Source of the DNA: Acidimicrobiaceae bacterium
GTDB taxonomy: Bacteria > Actinomycetota > Acidimicrobiia > Acidimicrobiales > Ilumatobacteraceae
Direction of reading: 5' to 3'
Assembly (NCBI GenBank): GCA_020637295.1
Contig: JACJWF010000009.1
Location: forward strand, 1-64,000
Length of the DNA stretch: 64,000 nt
Part shown: positions 7,084-15,786 of the stretch, piece by piece
How positions within the stretch are numbered: the stretch's first letter is position 1
How the letters are laid out: each line of letters begins with the position of its first letter
Position numbers and translations under genes: made by a program
Notes under the pieces: model-generated
What the model was told of the DNA's origin: nothing
What the model saw: only the letters and a program-made list of their open reading frames with translations
Database searches by the model: none

Positions 7084-8445
7084 GTGGCAACTCGATTCGT
7101 CATCATCGGCGGCGGCCCGGCCGGCAACACGGCGGCCACCCATGCCGCCCGCCTGGGGGCCGAGGTCACCCTGATCGAGCGCGACGTCATCGGTGGCGCC
7201 GCCCACCTGTGGGACTGCATCCCGTCGAAGACGATGATCGCCACCGGTGGGGCGATGAGCTTCACCCGCCGCATGCGCGGCATGGGCCTGGAGCAACAGC
7301 AGGCCGAACTGGACGTGGATGCGCTCACGGAGCGGATCGACCACATCAAGGGCCACCTGCAGGCCAGCGTCACCGGGCTGCTGTCCAGCCAGGGGGTGCG
7401 CATGCTCAGCGGTTCCGCCCGGATGGTGGGCCCGCACGAGGTGGAGGTCACGTCCGGGGGTTCCACCACCGTCATCCCGGCGGATGCCGTGCTGGTGGCC
7501 ACCGGTTCCAGCCCGCGCATCCCGGACTGGTGCCTGCCGGATGGGGAGCGCATCCTCACCACCCGGGACTGCTACCCGCCGAAGATCTTCCCGTCGAGCA
7601 TCACGGTCGTCGGGTCGGGCGTGACGGGTGTGGAGTTCGTCCACATGTTCAGCAGCTTCGGCGCCGAGGTCACCCTGGTCGTCAGCCGCCAGCAGGTGCT
7701 GCCGCAGAAGGACCCCGAGGTCGCCGCCGTCCTGGAGGACGACTTCCTGCGCCGTGGGGTTCGCCTGCTGAAAGGCGCCCGCGCCACGGCCATCGACCGG
7801 GAGGGCGACGAGGTCGTGGTGCGCTGCGATGACGGTCGCGTCGTGCGCAGCAGCCACGCCGTGCTGGCCATCGGGTCGGTGCCCAACACCGCCGGCCTCG
7901 GCCTGGAAGCCGCCGGTGTCGAGCTGGACCGCGGCGGCTACATCACCATCAACCGGCACTGCCAGAGCAACCTGACGCACGTGTACGCGGCCGGCGACGT
8001 CAGCGGCAAGCTGCCGCTCAGCAGCGTGGCCAGCATGCAGGGCCGCAAGGTGGCCGAGCACGTGATGGGCCTGCAGAAGGTGGCTCACCGCCACCTGGAC
8101 TACGACAAGGCGGCCAGCGCCATCTTCACCGAGCCGGAGATCGCCGACGTCGGCCTGGCCGAGGCGGAGGCCTTCGCCGAGGGCCGCAAGATCCGCGTCA
8201 CCAAGGTGCCGTTCAGCGCCACCCCGAAGGCGCTCATCAACAACGACCCGCGGGGCTTCGTGAAGATCATCAGCGACCCGGCCACTGGCGTGGTGCTGGG
8301 TGGTTCCATCGTCGGCCGGCACGCCGCGGAGCTGATCAGCGTGATCGCCCTTGCGGTCACGGCCAACCTGAAGGTCACGGACATCGTCGAGAGCCTGCTC
8401 GTGCACCCTGCGCTCGCGGAGGCGCTGGCCGAAGCGGCGGAGTGA
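7084..8445 (+). CDS. LpdA-like NAD(P)H flavoprotein (dihydrolipoamide dehydrogenase family)
   Basis: 453-aa FAD oxidoreductase of the two-dinucleotide-domain family. FAD-binding GGGPAGNTAATHAARLGAEV is at the N-terminus, the NAD(P)-binding GSGVTGVEFVHMFSSFGAEV lies mid-protein, and the second FAD motif is VYAAGDVSG. The redox disulphide CxxxxC is broken: the site reads GGAAHLWDCIPSKT, keeping only the distal Cys. The C-terminal dimer-interface HPxxxE survives as HPALAEA. Loss of one Cys is also seen in mycobacterial LpdA (Rv3303c), a quinone reductase that does not act as lipoamide dehydrogenase. A quinone reductase or transhydrogenase-like role is therefore inferred. Leaderless start at GTG 7084. 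Confidence 0.82.
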   Translation: MATRFVIIGGGPAGNTAATHAARLGAEVTLIERDVIGGAAHLWDCIPSKTMIATGGAMSFTRRMRGMGLEQQQAELDVDALTERIDHIKGHLQASVTGLLSSQGVRMLSGSARMVGPHEVEVTSGGSTTVIPADAVLVATGSSPRIPDWCLPDGERILTTRDCYPPKIFPSSITVVGSGVTGVEFVHMFSSFGAEVTLVVSRQQVLPQKDPEVAAVLEDDFLRRGVRLLKGARATAIDREGDEVVVRCDDGRVVRSSHAVLAIGSVPNTAGLGLEAAGVELDRGGYITINRHCQSNLTHVYAAGDVSGKLPLSSVASMQGRKVAEHVMGLQKVAHRHLDYDKAASAIFTEPEIADVGLAEAEAFAEGRKIRVTKVPFSATPKALINNDPRGFVKIISDPATGVVLGGSIVGRHAAELISVIALAVTANLKVTDIVESLLVHPALAEALAEAAE

Positions 8446-8933
8446 TGCTGCCCTACACCGAGGACGACGAGGCACAGGGGCCGATCGTTCCGGCGGGCGT
8501 CCACCTCGCCCCGCTCTGGCGTCGGGCGCTCGGCCTGTTCGTCGACCAGTTGCTGCTGTCCGGCCTGGTCATCGGTGGTCTCGTGCTATCCGGCACGTCG
8601 GCGTCCGACGCGGTGGACGGCACGCCGGCCTTCTGGGCGACGATGGCGTTCACCCTCCTCGGCCTGGTCTACGAGACCATCGGCGTCTGGCGGTGGGGGC
8701 GCACCCTCGGCAAGGTGCTCACCGGCACCCGGGTGGTGCATGTGGCCGACGGGGGTTCGGTGGCGGTGAGCGCGGCGATGATCCGGTCGCTGGTGCCGGC
8801 GGCGTTCTCCGTCGTGCCCCAGGTGGGCGTGTTCCTCGGCTTCGGGGTGTACCTGCTGGCGTTCTTCGACCTCCGCCGCCAGGGCCTGCACGACAAGGCG
8901 GCCGGCACGTTGGTGGCGCTCAACGTCCGTTGA
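8445..8933 (+). CDS. RDD family membrane protein
   Basis: 162-aa integral membrane protein of the RDD family (function generally unknown; some members are implicated in ion or small-molecule transport). The diagnostic Arg and Asp occur in PLWRRALGLFVDQLLLSG. GRTLGKVLTGTRVVHVADGG and DLRRQGLHDKAAGTLVV are also family hallmarks. Three to four helices are expected. ATG 8445 overlaps the upstream stop (TGATG); GTG 8442 is the alternative. The 3' end overlaps the convergent DUF389 gene by 14 bp. Confidence 0.85.
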   Translation: MLPYTEDDEAQGPIVPAGVHLAPLWRRALGLFVDQLLLSGLVIGGLVLSGTSASDAVDGTPAFWATMAFTLLGLVYETIGVWRWGRTLGKVLTGTRVVHVADGGSVAVSAAMIRSLVPAAFSVVPQVGVFLGFGVYLLAFFDLRRQGLHDKAAGTLVALNVR

Positions 8934-9894
8934 CGCGCCCCATCCAGGGGCGTGTGTGCACCGGCAGGTGCCACTGTGCGGGCCACAGGCGCAGGATCCG
9001 GAAGGTCAGCGCGCCCATGAGCGTGAGTGCGATCACGTTGACGCTCAACTGGCGAGCGGCTCCGGCCACATCGTGCCAGTCGCCCGTGACGGCGCCCACC
9101 CCGATGGCGGCGATGGCGGGGATGGTGGTGACGCTCACCAGCACACCGACCAACGTGCCGGAGTGCTCGAAGGCCAACGACAGCACGCCGGCCACTGCGG
9201 CGGCACAGGCGACGACGCCGCTGTAGACGTCCGGGTGGGCGATGAAGCCGGCGTTGGTCTGGGCGCTGAGCTCGAAGCCGTCGGGGATGCGGCCGAGGGC
9301 GCGCAGGATGCCGGCGAAGACGGCGCTGGCGAGGACGGCGGCCAGCGAGCCGGCGATGCCCGCCAGCGTCGCTCCCACGAACATGCGCCCGCGGCGCCGC
9401 TCGATCGCCCACGACATCGCGGCGATGGCCCCGTATTCGGGCCCGACCACCATGGCGCCGACGATGAGGATCGGCGAGTTGGTCAGCACGCCGGCTGCGG
9501 CGATGAGCGAGGCCACCACGAAGTAGGCGAAGAATCGGGCCGTGGTGCGGTAGGCCCGCCCGATGGCGTCCTCCACCTCGGACCACAGCACCGTGGTGTC
9601 GGCCTCGCCGGGTGCGGCTGCCAGGGCGGCGTCCACGCTGTCGCCCAGCGAGAGGCGGGAGTGGATGAGGACGATGGAGCCGAGGTGGTCGATCTGCTCG
9701 TGCTCCAGCGCGGCGAGCACCTGGTTGGCGCTCTCGCGGGCGACGTCGAACAGGACCAGGTCGCCGTGCGGGTCCACCGCCGCACCGGCGAGGACGACGA
9801 CGTTGGTGACCCCCTCGGCGGCCACCAGCAGGTCGACCAGCGGGGTGCGGTGATGGTCAGGCACCACCACTCGGACGTGGACCAGTTCGGACAC
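8920..9894 (-). CDS. DUF389 family membrane protein
   Basis: 324-aa protein. Residues ~1-95 form a soluble alpha/beta domain (VVVPDHHRTPLVDLLVAAEG). A multi-helix membrane domain follows with the DUF389 signatures TNSPILIVGAMVVGPEYGAI and SLAFEHSGTLVGVLVSVTTI. The family occurs widely in actinobacteria and its substrate is not known. GTG 9894 is chosen because TACGCT lies 7 nt upstream. Divergent from the universal stress gene, with 114 bp between them, and tail-to-tail overlapping with the RDD gene. Confidence 0.85.
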   Translation of the reverse strand: MSELVHVRVVVPDHHRTPLVDLLVAAEGVTNVVVLAGAAVDPHGDLVLFDVARESANQVLAALEHEQIDHLGSIVLIHSRLSLGDSVDAALAAAPGEADTTVLWSEVEDAIGRAYRTTARFFAYFVVASLIAAAGVLTNSPILIVGAMVVGPEYGAIAAMSWAIERRRGRMFVGATLAGIAGSLAAVLASAVFAGILRALGRIPDGFELSAQTNAGFIAHPDVYSGVVACAAAVAGVLSLAFEHSGTLVGVLVSVTTIPAIAAIGVGAVTGDWHDVAGAARQLSVNVIALTLMGALTFRILRLWPAQWHLPVHTRPWMGRVNGR

Positions 9895-10008
9895 AGGCGC
9901 CAGCGTAGGCGGCGGGCTTCGGGGCCGAGTCGCCACCCTTCTGTGACGGAATCGCAACATTTGGCGCGGACAGTGAACGCCACACAAGTGACTCGGAGGA
10001 GACGCTGA

Positions 10009-10434
10009 ATGGGCAAGGTCGTGGTGGGGCTCAGCCGGACCGCAGCAGCGGCCGGTGCGCTGCGCTGGGCAGTGGAGCGGGCGGTCGAGCGGGCCATGGC
10101 GCTGGACATCGTCACGGCCGTGCCGATTCCGGTCCCGATTGCCGCCCCGGTGGGCACCCTGGCCGTCGTGCCCGACCGTGAGCGGCTGGTGCGGGCAGCC
10201 CGCCGCGAGCAGGACCAACTGCTCCGCCAGGTGCTCGCCGAGGTCGGCGAGCCCCCCGAGATCCATCGCACCGTGGCCTGCGGCGATCCGTTCCACGTGC
10301 TGCAGCAGGCCGCCGCCGACGCCGAACTGGTGGTGTTGGGTCCCAGCAAGCGCCGCCTGCTGCCGCTCGCCAAACGGTGCCGCCGCCGCCTCGACTGCCC
10401 GGTCGTAGTGGTGGCGGACGGGCACCCGGAGTGA
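10009..10434 (+). CDS. Universal stress protein (UspA family)
   Basis: 141-aa single-domain UspA protein. It begins KVVVGLSRTAAAAGALRWAV, the typical first strand and helix, and ends with CPVVVVAD. The ATP-binding G-2x-G-9x-G(S/T) pattern is only partly kept (VVLGPSKRRLLPLAKRC), so nucleotide binding is uncertain. GGAGGA at 9995 gives a clear ribosome-binding site, unlike its many leaderless neighbours. Stands between a divergent DUF389 gene and the two-component operon; no shared regulation is visible. Confidence 0.8.
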   Translation: MGKVVVGLSRTAAAAGALRWAVERAVERAMALDIVTAVPIPVPIAAPVGTLAVVPDRERLVRAARREQDQLLRQVLAEVGEPPEIHRTVACGDPFHVLQQAAADAELVVLGPSKRRLLPLAKRCRRRLDCPVVVVADGHPE

Positions 10435-10464
10435 CTCGCCGCCACACCCGATGACCCCCGACGC

Positions 10465-10470
10465 TAACGT
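10465..10470 (+). promoter_or_regulatory. Leaderless -10 element (TAACGT) of the two-component operon
   Basis: TAACGT is 7 nt before ATG 10478 with no Shine-Dalgarno, supporting ATG 10478 over in-frame ATG 10451. Confidence 0.55.
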
Positions 10471-10477
10471 CCAGCGC

Positions 10478-11167
10478 ATGGCAGACACGGTGCTGGTGGT
10501 GGAAGACGACCACTCCGTGCGCGCCCTGCTGCGCATGCTCCTCGAAGACGAGGGGCTCGACGTGCTCGCTGCGGCGTCCGGCCCGGAGGCCGTGGAGCTG
10601 TTCGGCAACGCCCACGTGGACCTCGTGCTGCTGGACATCCGCCTGCCCGGGTTCGACGGGTTCGAGGTCTGCCGGCGCATCCGCCGCCTCAGCAATGTGC
10701 CGATCATCATGGTGACGGCCCAGCAGGACAGCCACGACGTGGTGGCCGGCCTGGAGCTCGGCGCCGACGACTACGTCACCAAGCCGTTCAACGATCGCGA
10801 GCTGATGGCCCGGGTCCGCACCCAGCTGCGCCGCCTCCAGCTCTCCTCTGCGGCGGACAGCGACATCATCCGGGTCGGCGACCTGGAGATCCGGGCCGGG
10901 GAGGGCACGGTCACCAAGGCCGGCGAGCGGCTGTCGCTGACCAAGACCGAGTTCCAGTTGCTGGTCCACCTGGCCCGCAACCTCAACCTCGTGTTGTCGA
11001 GGGAGCAGTTGCTGGAGCATGTGTGGGGGTACGCCTACCACGGTGACGGCCGCCTGGTGGACACGCACATCGCCCGCCTGCGCGCCAAGATCGAGAGCTC
11101 TCCGGCCCAGCCTGCGCTGTTGCACACGGTCCGCGGTCTGGGGTATCGGCTGTCGGTCACTCCATGA
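10478..11167 (+). CDS. OmpR-family response regulator (MtrA-like)
   Basis: 229-aa regulator. The receiver domain has acidic pocket Glu9-Asp10-Asp11, phospho-acceptor Asp53 (LVLLDIRLPG), switch Thr80 and Lys102 (VTKPF). The C-terminal winged helix includes LTKTEFQLLVHLARN and VDTHIARLRAKI and ends LHTVRGLGYRL. It is followed after 13 bp by its kinase and then by a GerMN lipoprotein. That is the order of the conserved actinobacterial mtrA-mtrB-lpqB operon, which controls cell-wall metabolism and division. Equivalence to MtrA is inferred from synteny; generic OmpR regulators look alike. Confidence 0.85.
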   Translation: MADTVLVVEDDHSVRALLRMLLEDEGLDVLAAASGPEAVELFGNAHVDLVLLDIRLPGFDGFEVCRRIRRLSNVPIIMVTAQQDSHDVVAGLELGADDYVTKPFNDRELMARVRTQLRRLQLSSAADSDIIRVGDLEIRAGEGTVTKAGERLSLTKTEFQLLVHLARNLNLVLSREQLLEHVWGYAYHGDGRLVDTHIARLRAKIESSPAQPALLHTVRGLGYRLSVTP

Positions 11168-11180
11168 AGCCGGTCACCCG

Positions 11181-12545
11181 ATGAAGCTGGTGCCTCGCGG
11201 GCTGCGGGTGCGATCGGCGCTCGGCTTCGCCGTGCTGGCGCTGCTGGTGTCGGCCATGCTCAGTGTGGTCACCTACCAGCTGGCCCGGTGGTACCTCATC
11301 GGCCAGCGTGAGGACCTCGCCGTTCGCCAGACGATGGTCAACGCCCAGGTGGCCAAGGGGTTGGTCGCGTCCACGGAGGACCCCGAGACCCTGCTCGCCT
11401 CCCTGCGGTCGGTGTCCAACGCTCGCGCCGTGCTGTCCGTCAACGGCTCGTGGTACGCCACCGTCGTCGAGTTCAACGAGGCGGTGATCCCCGCGTCGGA
11501 GCGCGACGAGGTGGCCGAGTCCGGGGCGGCGATGCAGCGGGTCACCGTCAACGGGGCGCCCTACCTGGTCATCGGGGTGGAGCTGCCAGGTCTGGACGCC
11601 GTCTACTTCGAGTTCGTGTCGCTCGCCGAGTACCGCGACACGATGGACACGCTGGCCACCACCCTGTTCATCGGCGCCGGTGTGGCAACACTGGGCGGCG
11701 CGATCGTCGGATGGCTGCTGTCTCGCCGGGTGCTGCGTCCGTTGGCGGGCGTGGCCGACGCCGCTGCGGCCATCGCCTCCGGCGAACTGGACCGCCGGCT
11801 GGACGGCGCGCACGACCCGGACCTGCAGCCGGTGGTGGACTCCTTCAACGAGATGGCCTCCTCGCTGGAGTCGCGGATCGCCCGCGAGGTGCGGTTCACA
11901 TCCGATGTCAGTCACGAATTGCGCACCCCGCTCACGGCGATGCTGTCAGCGGTGAGCCTGGCCCGGCGCTCGGAGATGAACGAGCGCACCAAGTTCGCCG
12001 TGGACGTGCTGGGCGACCAGGTGGAGCACCTCCGCCGGTTGACACTGGAGTTGCTGGAGATCTCCCGCATCGATGCCGGTGTCGCCGAACTGGAGTTGAC
12101 CGAGGTGGACGTGCCGGTGTTGGTGGCCAGGGTGATGGCCGAGGCCGGCATGCCGGCCAACCGGCTGCGATCGCGGCTCGGCACGCTACGGCGCCACCCG
12201 ATGGACCCACTGCGGATCGAGCGGGTGCTGGCCAACCTCTTGGAGAACGCCGAGCGCTATGGCGGTGGCGCCACCGCGGTGGAACTGGAGCGCGACGGCA
12301 CCACGCTGGTGGTGCATGTGGACGACGCCGGCCCTGGCGTGGAGCCCGATGAGCGGGTGGCCATCTTCGGGAGGTTCCACCGCGGCGGCAGCGCCCAGCC
12401 GGAGGACAAGCCGAAGGGCACCGGGCTGGGTCTGGCGCTGGTGGAAGAGCATGTGCGCCTGCACGGAGGCACCGTGACGGTCACCGACAGCCCGTGGGGC
12501 GGTGCCCGCTTCACGGTGCGGCTGCCGGGGGAGCAGGCGCCGTGA
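11181..12545 (+). CDS. Sensor histidine kinase (MtrB-like)
   Basis: 454-aa membrane kinase. TM1 is around residues 14-33 (ALGFAVLALLVSAMLSVVTY), followed by an extracellular sensor region of ~130 residues and TM2 (TLFIGAGVATLGGAIVGWLL). A HAMP domain follows (SRRVLRPLAGVADAAAAIAS). The H-box SDVSHELRTPL places the phosphorylated His at 245. The ATPase domain has the N-box LANLLENAERYGGG, G1 DDAGPGV and G2 GTGLGLALV. It starts 13 bp after the regulator stop and overlaps the lipoprotein gene by GTGA, so the three genes form one operon. Confidence 0.9.
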   Translation: MKLVPRGLRVRSALGFAVLALLVSAMLSVVTYQLARWYLIGQREDLAVRQTMVNAQVAKGLVASTEDPETLLASLRSVSNARAVLSVNGSWYATVVEFNEAVIPASERDEVAESGAAMQRVTVNGAPYLVIGVELPGLDAVYFEFVSLAEYRDTMDTLATTLFIGAGVATLGGAIVGWLLSRRVLRPLAGVADAAAAIASGELDRRLDGAHDPDLQPVVDSFNEMASSLESRIAREVRFTSDVSHELRTPLTAMLSAVSLARRSEMNERTKFAVDVLGDQVEHLRRLTLELLEISRIDAGVAELELTEVDVPVLVARVMAEAGMPANRLRSRLGTLRRHPMDPLRIERVLANLLENAERYGGGATAVELERDGTTLVVHVDDAGPGVEPDERVAIFGRFHRGGSAQPEDKPKGTGLGLALVEEHVRLHGGTVTVTDSPWGGARFTVRLPGEQAP

Positions 12546-13117
12546 GCGCCGCCCGCCGTCTCGCCGCCGCCGTGCTGGTGGCACTGGTGGTCGCCGCCTG
12601 CGGAGTGTCCACCGAGGACGAAGCCCGATCCATCCCGTCGGACCGGATCCCCACCGGGCTGCAGCCGGTGGACCCGTCGGCCACCACCGTGGTGACGCCC
12701 CGCGAGTCGCTCATCCTGTGGTTCGTGGCGGATCAGCGGCTGGTGTCCGTCAGCCACCGTGTGCCCAGCCCCGTCACCGCCGACGGTGCGGTGGCCGAGT
12801 TGTCCGCCGGGCCGTCCGAGACCGAGCAGGGCCGCGGTCTGCGCTCCGCCATTCCCGGCAGCGATGTGGTCATCGGGGTCACCGTCGCCGGCGGTGTGGC
12901 CACCGTGGAGTTGTCGCCGGACTTCAGCCAGGTGCCCGCCGCGGACCAGGTCTATGCGGTGGGTCAGTTGGTGCTGACGCTCACGGACCTGCGCGGCGTG
13001 GGCAGGGTGGGGTTCGTGGTGGCCGAGACCGACATCGCCGTGCCGCTGCCGAGCGGCGAGGCGGCCCAGGGCACGGTGTCGCGCGACGACTTCCTGGCAC
13101 TCACCGAAGCGGACTGA
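12542..13117 (+). CDS. GerMN-domain lipoprotein (short LpqB-like)
   Basis: 191-aa predicted lipoprotein. The signal peptide ends in lipobox VVAAC, giving an acylated Cys near residue 20. The rest is a GerMN-type domain: ESLILWFVADQRLVSVSHRV, then GLRSAIP and VATVELSPDFSQVPAADQVY. In actinobacteria LpqB lies downstream of MtrB and modulates the kinase, but it carries a C-terminal beta-propeller and is ~580 aa. This protein has only the GerMN part. GTG 12542 overlaps the kinase stop. Confidence 0.8.
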   Translation: MSAARRLAAAVLVALVVAACGVSTEDEARSIPSDRIPTGLQPVDPSATTVVTPRESLILWFVADQRLVSVSHRVPSPVTADGAVAELSAGPSETEQGRGLRSAIPGSDVVIGVTVAGGVATVELSPDFSQVPAADQVYAVGQLVLTLTDLRGVGRVGFVVAETDIAVPLPSGEAAQGTVSRDDFLALTEAD

Positions 13118-13202
13118 GTGCGGCCGGCACGGCGCCGGGAATCGCGCCGATCGGGCACCGGTTCGTCACCGAACCGCGACAGTGCGGGACCACAGTGACA
13201 GG

Positions 13203-13964
13203 GTGCTGAGAGTCGGCCTGATGGGGTTCGGTAGGACGGGCCGGGCCGTCGCTTCGGTGATGATGGAGCGCGCCGACGTGCGCCTGGAGTGGATCGTCCG
13301 CCGTTCCGCGCGCTTGGACCACCGGCACGCGTCGGAAGTGATCGGGGTGGACAGCGACGATCCGGCCGTCATCCACTCCGCGGGTGACGCGTCTGCGGCC
13401 GCGCTGCTGGACGAGTTCCCGGTGGACGCGGTGATCGACTTCTCCTCCGTCTCCGGCATCGACTACTACGGCAACGCCGCAGCGGCCCGGGGCGTCTCGA
13501 TGGTGTGTGCCGTCAGCAAGTTCGACCGCGACGTGGAGCCGCAGTTCCGCGACTGGGGCCGGTGCACCAGGGCGCTGTGGTCACCGAACATCACCATCGG
13601 CATCAACTTCATGCTGCTCGCCGCCAAGACGCTGCGGGCCATTGCCCCGTGCGCCGACGTGGAGGTGGTGGAGGAGCACTTCAAGACCAAGCCGGAGGTG
13701 TCCGGCACCGCGGTGCGGATGGCGGAGGGGTTGGGGCTGGACCCGTGCGAGATCAAGACGGTGCGGGCCGGCGGGATCATCGGCACCCACGAACTGGTCT
13801 TCGGCTTCCCGTTCCAGGTCGTGCGCCTGCGGCACGAAAGCATCACCCGTGAGGCCTTCGGCAACGGGGCGATCTTCGCCGCCCAGCATCTGCACGGCAA
13901 GCCCAACGGCTTCTACCGCATGGAGGACCTGATGGCCCCGTACTTCGCGAGGCTTCCTGCCTGA
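13203..13964 (+). CDS. DapB-family (dihydrodipicolinate reductase-like) oxidoreductase
   Basis: 253-aa NAD(P)-binding protein with Rossmann motif GLMGFGRTGRAV and the DapB C-terminal fold (RAGGIIGTHELVF, ESITREAFGNGAIFAAQHL). The substrate motif reads VEEHFKTKPEVSGTAVRMAE. Canonical DapB has HH at this point and then K.DAPSGTA; here the second His is Phe and the Asp-Ala-Pro segment is Glu-Val. It may be a divergent DapB or a related 2,4-diaminopentanoate dehydrogenase-like enzyme. GTG 13203 is chosen because CACAGT lies 6 nt upstream; GTG 13182 is an alternative. A dapD gene is 11 kb away. Confidence 0.7.
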   Translation: MLRVGLMGFGRTGRAVASVMMERADVRLEWIVRRSARLDHRHASEVIGVDSDDPAVIHSAGDASAAALLDEFPVDAVIDFSSVSGIDYYGNAAAARGVSMVCAVSKFDRDVEPQFRDWGRCTRALWSPNITIGINFMLLAAKTLRAIAPCADVEVVEEHFKTKPEVSGTAVRMAEGLGLDPCEIKTVRAGGIIGTHELVFGFPFQVVRLRHESITREAFGNGAIFAAQHLHGKPNGFYRMEDLMAPYFARLPA

Positions 13965-13998
13965 GGCCGAGCCGGCCGGAGGGTGATCTGCCGAGGGC

Positions 13999-15768
13999 TC
14001 AGGCGATGACGACGACCACGTCGCCGGCGCCGACGGTGTCGCCGGCCTTCACCTTGATCTCCTTGACGGTGCCGGCCTTCTCGGCGTTGATCTGGTTCTC
14101 CATCTTCATGGCTTCCAGGACCACCACGGCCTGACCCTCTTCGACGGCCTGGCCGACCTCCACGAGGACCTTCACGATGGTGCCCTGCATCGGCACCTCG
14201 ACGTTGCCGCTGCCGGAGCTGCCACTGCCGCTGCCGTGCCCGTGGGCGGCGCGGGCCTTCTTGGTGGCCTTCGGCGCGCCGGCGGCCACCATCGGCATGT
14301 CCGGCACCCACATCTTCACGTCGAAGCGCTTGCCGTTGACCTCCACGGTGGTGCTGCGCTGCACGAGCGCGGCCTCGTCCTCGTGGGCGGGGGCCGGCGG
14401 CTTGGGCGGCTCGACGCCGCTGAGGTCCAGCTTCTCCTCCACCCACTTGGTGGAGTGCTCCATCGCCTGGAACTCCGGGTGGCGGAGGATGGCGAGGTCG
14501 GCGGGGATGGTGGTGGCGACACCCTCGACGACCATCTCCTCGAGGGCGCGGATGGTGCGGGCGATGGCCGTCGGGCGGTCCTTGCCCCACACGATCAGCT
14601 TGCCGACGAGGTTGTCGTAGAACTGGCTGACGGTGTCGCCGCTCTCGTAGCCGGCGTCGAAGCGGATGCCGAAGCCGTCGGGCGCGACGAGCTTGCTGAC
14701 GGTGCCGGGGGAGGGCAGGAACTTGCCGCCGGCCGGGTTCTCGGCGTTGATGCGCACCTCGATGCCGTGGCCGCGGCGCTGGGTGGCCACTTCCTCCTGG
14801 GTCATCGGCAGGGTCTCGCCGCTGGCGACGCGGATCTGCCACTCCACCAGGTCGATGCCGGTGATGACCTCGGTGACCGGGTGCTCCACCTGGAGGCGCG
14901 TGTTCATCTCCAGGAAGAAGAACTCGCCGTCCTGGTAAATGAACTCGACGGTGCCGGCGTTGTAGTAGCCGACCGCCTTGGCGGCCTTGATGGCGGCCTC
15001 GCCCATGGCCTCCTCGATGCCGGGGCCCATGCCCACCGACGGGGCCTCCTCGATGAGCTTCTGGTGGCGGCGCTGGGCGGAGCAGTCGCGGGTGCTGACC
15101 CACACGACGTTGCCGTGCTGGTCGCCGACGATCTGGACCTCCACGTGGCGCGGCCAGGTGAGGTACTTCTCCACGTAGATCTCGTCGCGGCCGAAGAAGG
15201 CCTTGGCCTCGCGCTGGGCGGAGTCCATGGCGGACTGCACCTCGTCGGCGCTCTTGACCACCTTCATGCCGCGGCCGCCGCCGCCGTACGCGGCCTTGAT
15301 GGCCACGGGGAAGCCGTACTCGTTGCCGAAGTCGGTGATCTCCTGCGCGCTGGTGACGAACTCGGTCGTGCCGGGCACGATCGGCGCCCCACCGCGGAGG
15401 GCGGCCTTGCGGCTGCTGACCTTGTCGCCCATCTCGTCGATGGCGGCGGGCGGCGGCCCGATCCAGGCGACGCCCTTCTCGGTGATGGCCCGGGCGAAGT
15501 CGGCGTTCTCGCTGAAGAACCCGTAGCCGGGGTGGACGCCGTCGGCGCCACTGCGCTCCACGGCCTCCAGGATCATGTGGGTGTTGAGGTAGCTCTCCGT
15601 CGCGGTCTGCCCGCCGAGTGCGTACGCCTCGTCGGCGAGGCGGACGTGGAGGGCGTTCCGGTCGAGTTCGCTGTAGACCGCAACGGTCTTGATACCCAGC
15701 TCTCGGGCAGCCCGGATGACCCGGACGGCGATCTCTCCACGGTTGGCGATCAGGATCTTCTGCAGCAC
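13999..15768 (-). CDS. accA: Acetyl-/propionyl-CoA carboxylase alpha subunit (biotin carboxylase + BCCP)
   Basis: 589-aa biotin-dependent carboxylase subunit that carboxylates its own biotin with bicarbonate and ATP, for malonyl- or methylmalonyl-CoA synthesis with a separate beta subunit (not in the window). It begins VLQKILIANRGEIAVRVIRA. ATP-grasp motifs are AAYGGGGRGMKVV and the active-site EMNTRLQVEHPVTE. A Gly/Ser/His linker (~residues 500-515) joins the biotinyl domain, whose EAMKMEN puts biotin on Lys555. The ~590-aa alpha-subunit architecture is typical of actinobacteria. GTG 15768 faces the birA start 18 bp away. The symbol follows actinobacterial usage; substrate preference cannot be read. 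Confidence 0.92.
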   Translation of the reverse strand: MLQKILIANRGEIAVRVIRAARELGIKTVAVYSELDRNALHVRLADEAYALGGQTATESYLNTHMILEAVERSGADGVHPGYGFFSENADFARAITEKGVAWIGPPPAAIDEMGDKVSSRKAALRGGAPIVPGTTEFVTSAQEITDFGNEYGFPVAIKAAYGGGGRGMKVVKSADEVQSAMDSAQREAKAFFGRDEIYVEKYLTWPRHVEVQIVGDQHGNVVWVSTRDCSAQRRHQKLIEEAPSVGMGPGIEEAMGEAAIKAAKAVGYYNAGTVEFIYQDGEFFFLEMNTRLQVEHPVTEVITGIDLVEWQIRVASGETLPMTQEEVATQRRGHGIEVRINAENPAGGKFLPSPGTVSKLVAPDGFGIRFDAGYESGDTVSQFYDNLVGKLIVWGKDRPTAIARTIRALEEMVVEGVATTIPADLAILRHPEFQAMEHSTKWVEEKLDLSGVEPPKPPAPAHEDEAALVQRSTTVEVNGKRFDVKMWVPDMPMVAAGAPKATKKARAAHGHGSGSGSSGSGNVEVPMQGTIVKVLVEVGQAVEEGQAVVVLEAMKMENQINAEKAGTVKEIKVKAGDTVGAGDVVVVIA

Positions 15769-15772
15769 AAGT

Positions 15773-15779
15773 GACAATC
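15773..15779. promoter_or_regulatory. Overlapping divergent -10 elements between accA and birA
   Basis: GACAAT reads toward birA (8 nt to ATG 15787) and GATTGT, its complement shifted by one base, reads toward accA (5 nt to GTG 15768). Only 18 bp separate the two start codons, so both transcripts must be leaderless or nearly so. Confidence 0.45.
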
Positions 15780-15786
15780 TTTGCGG

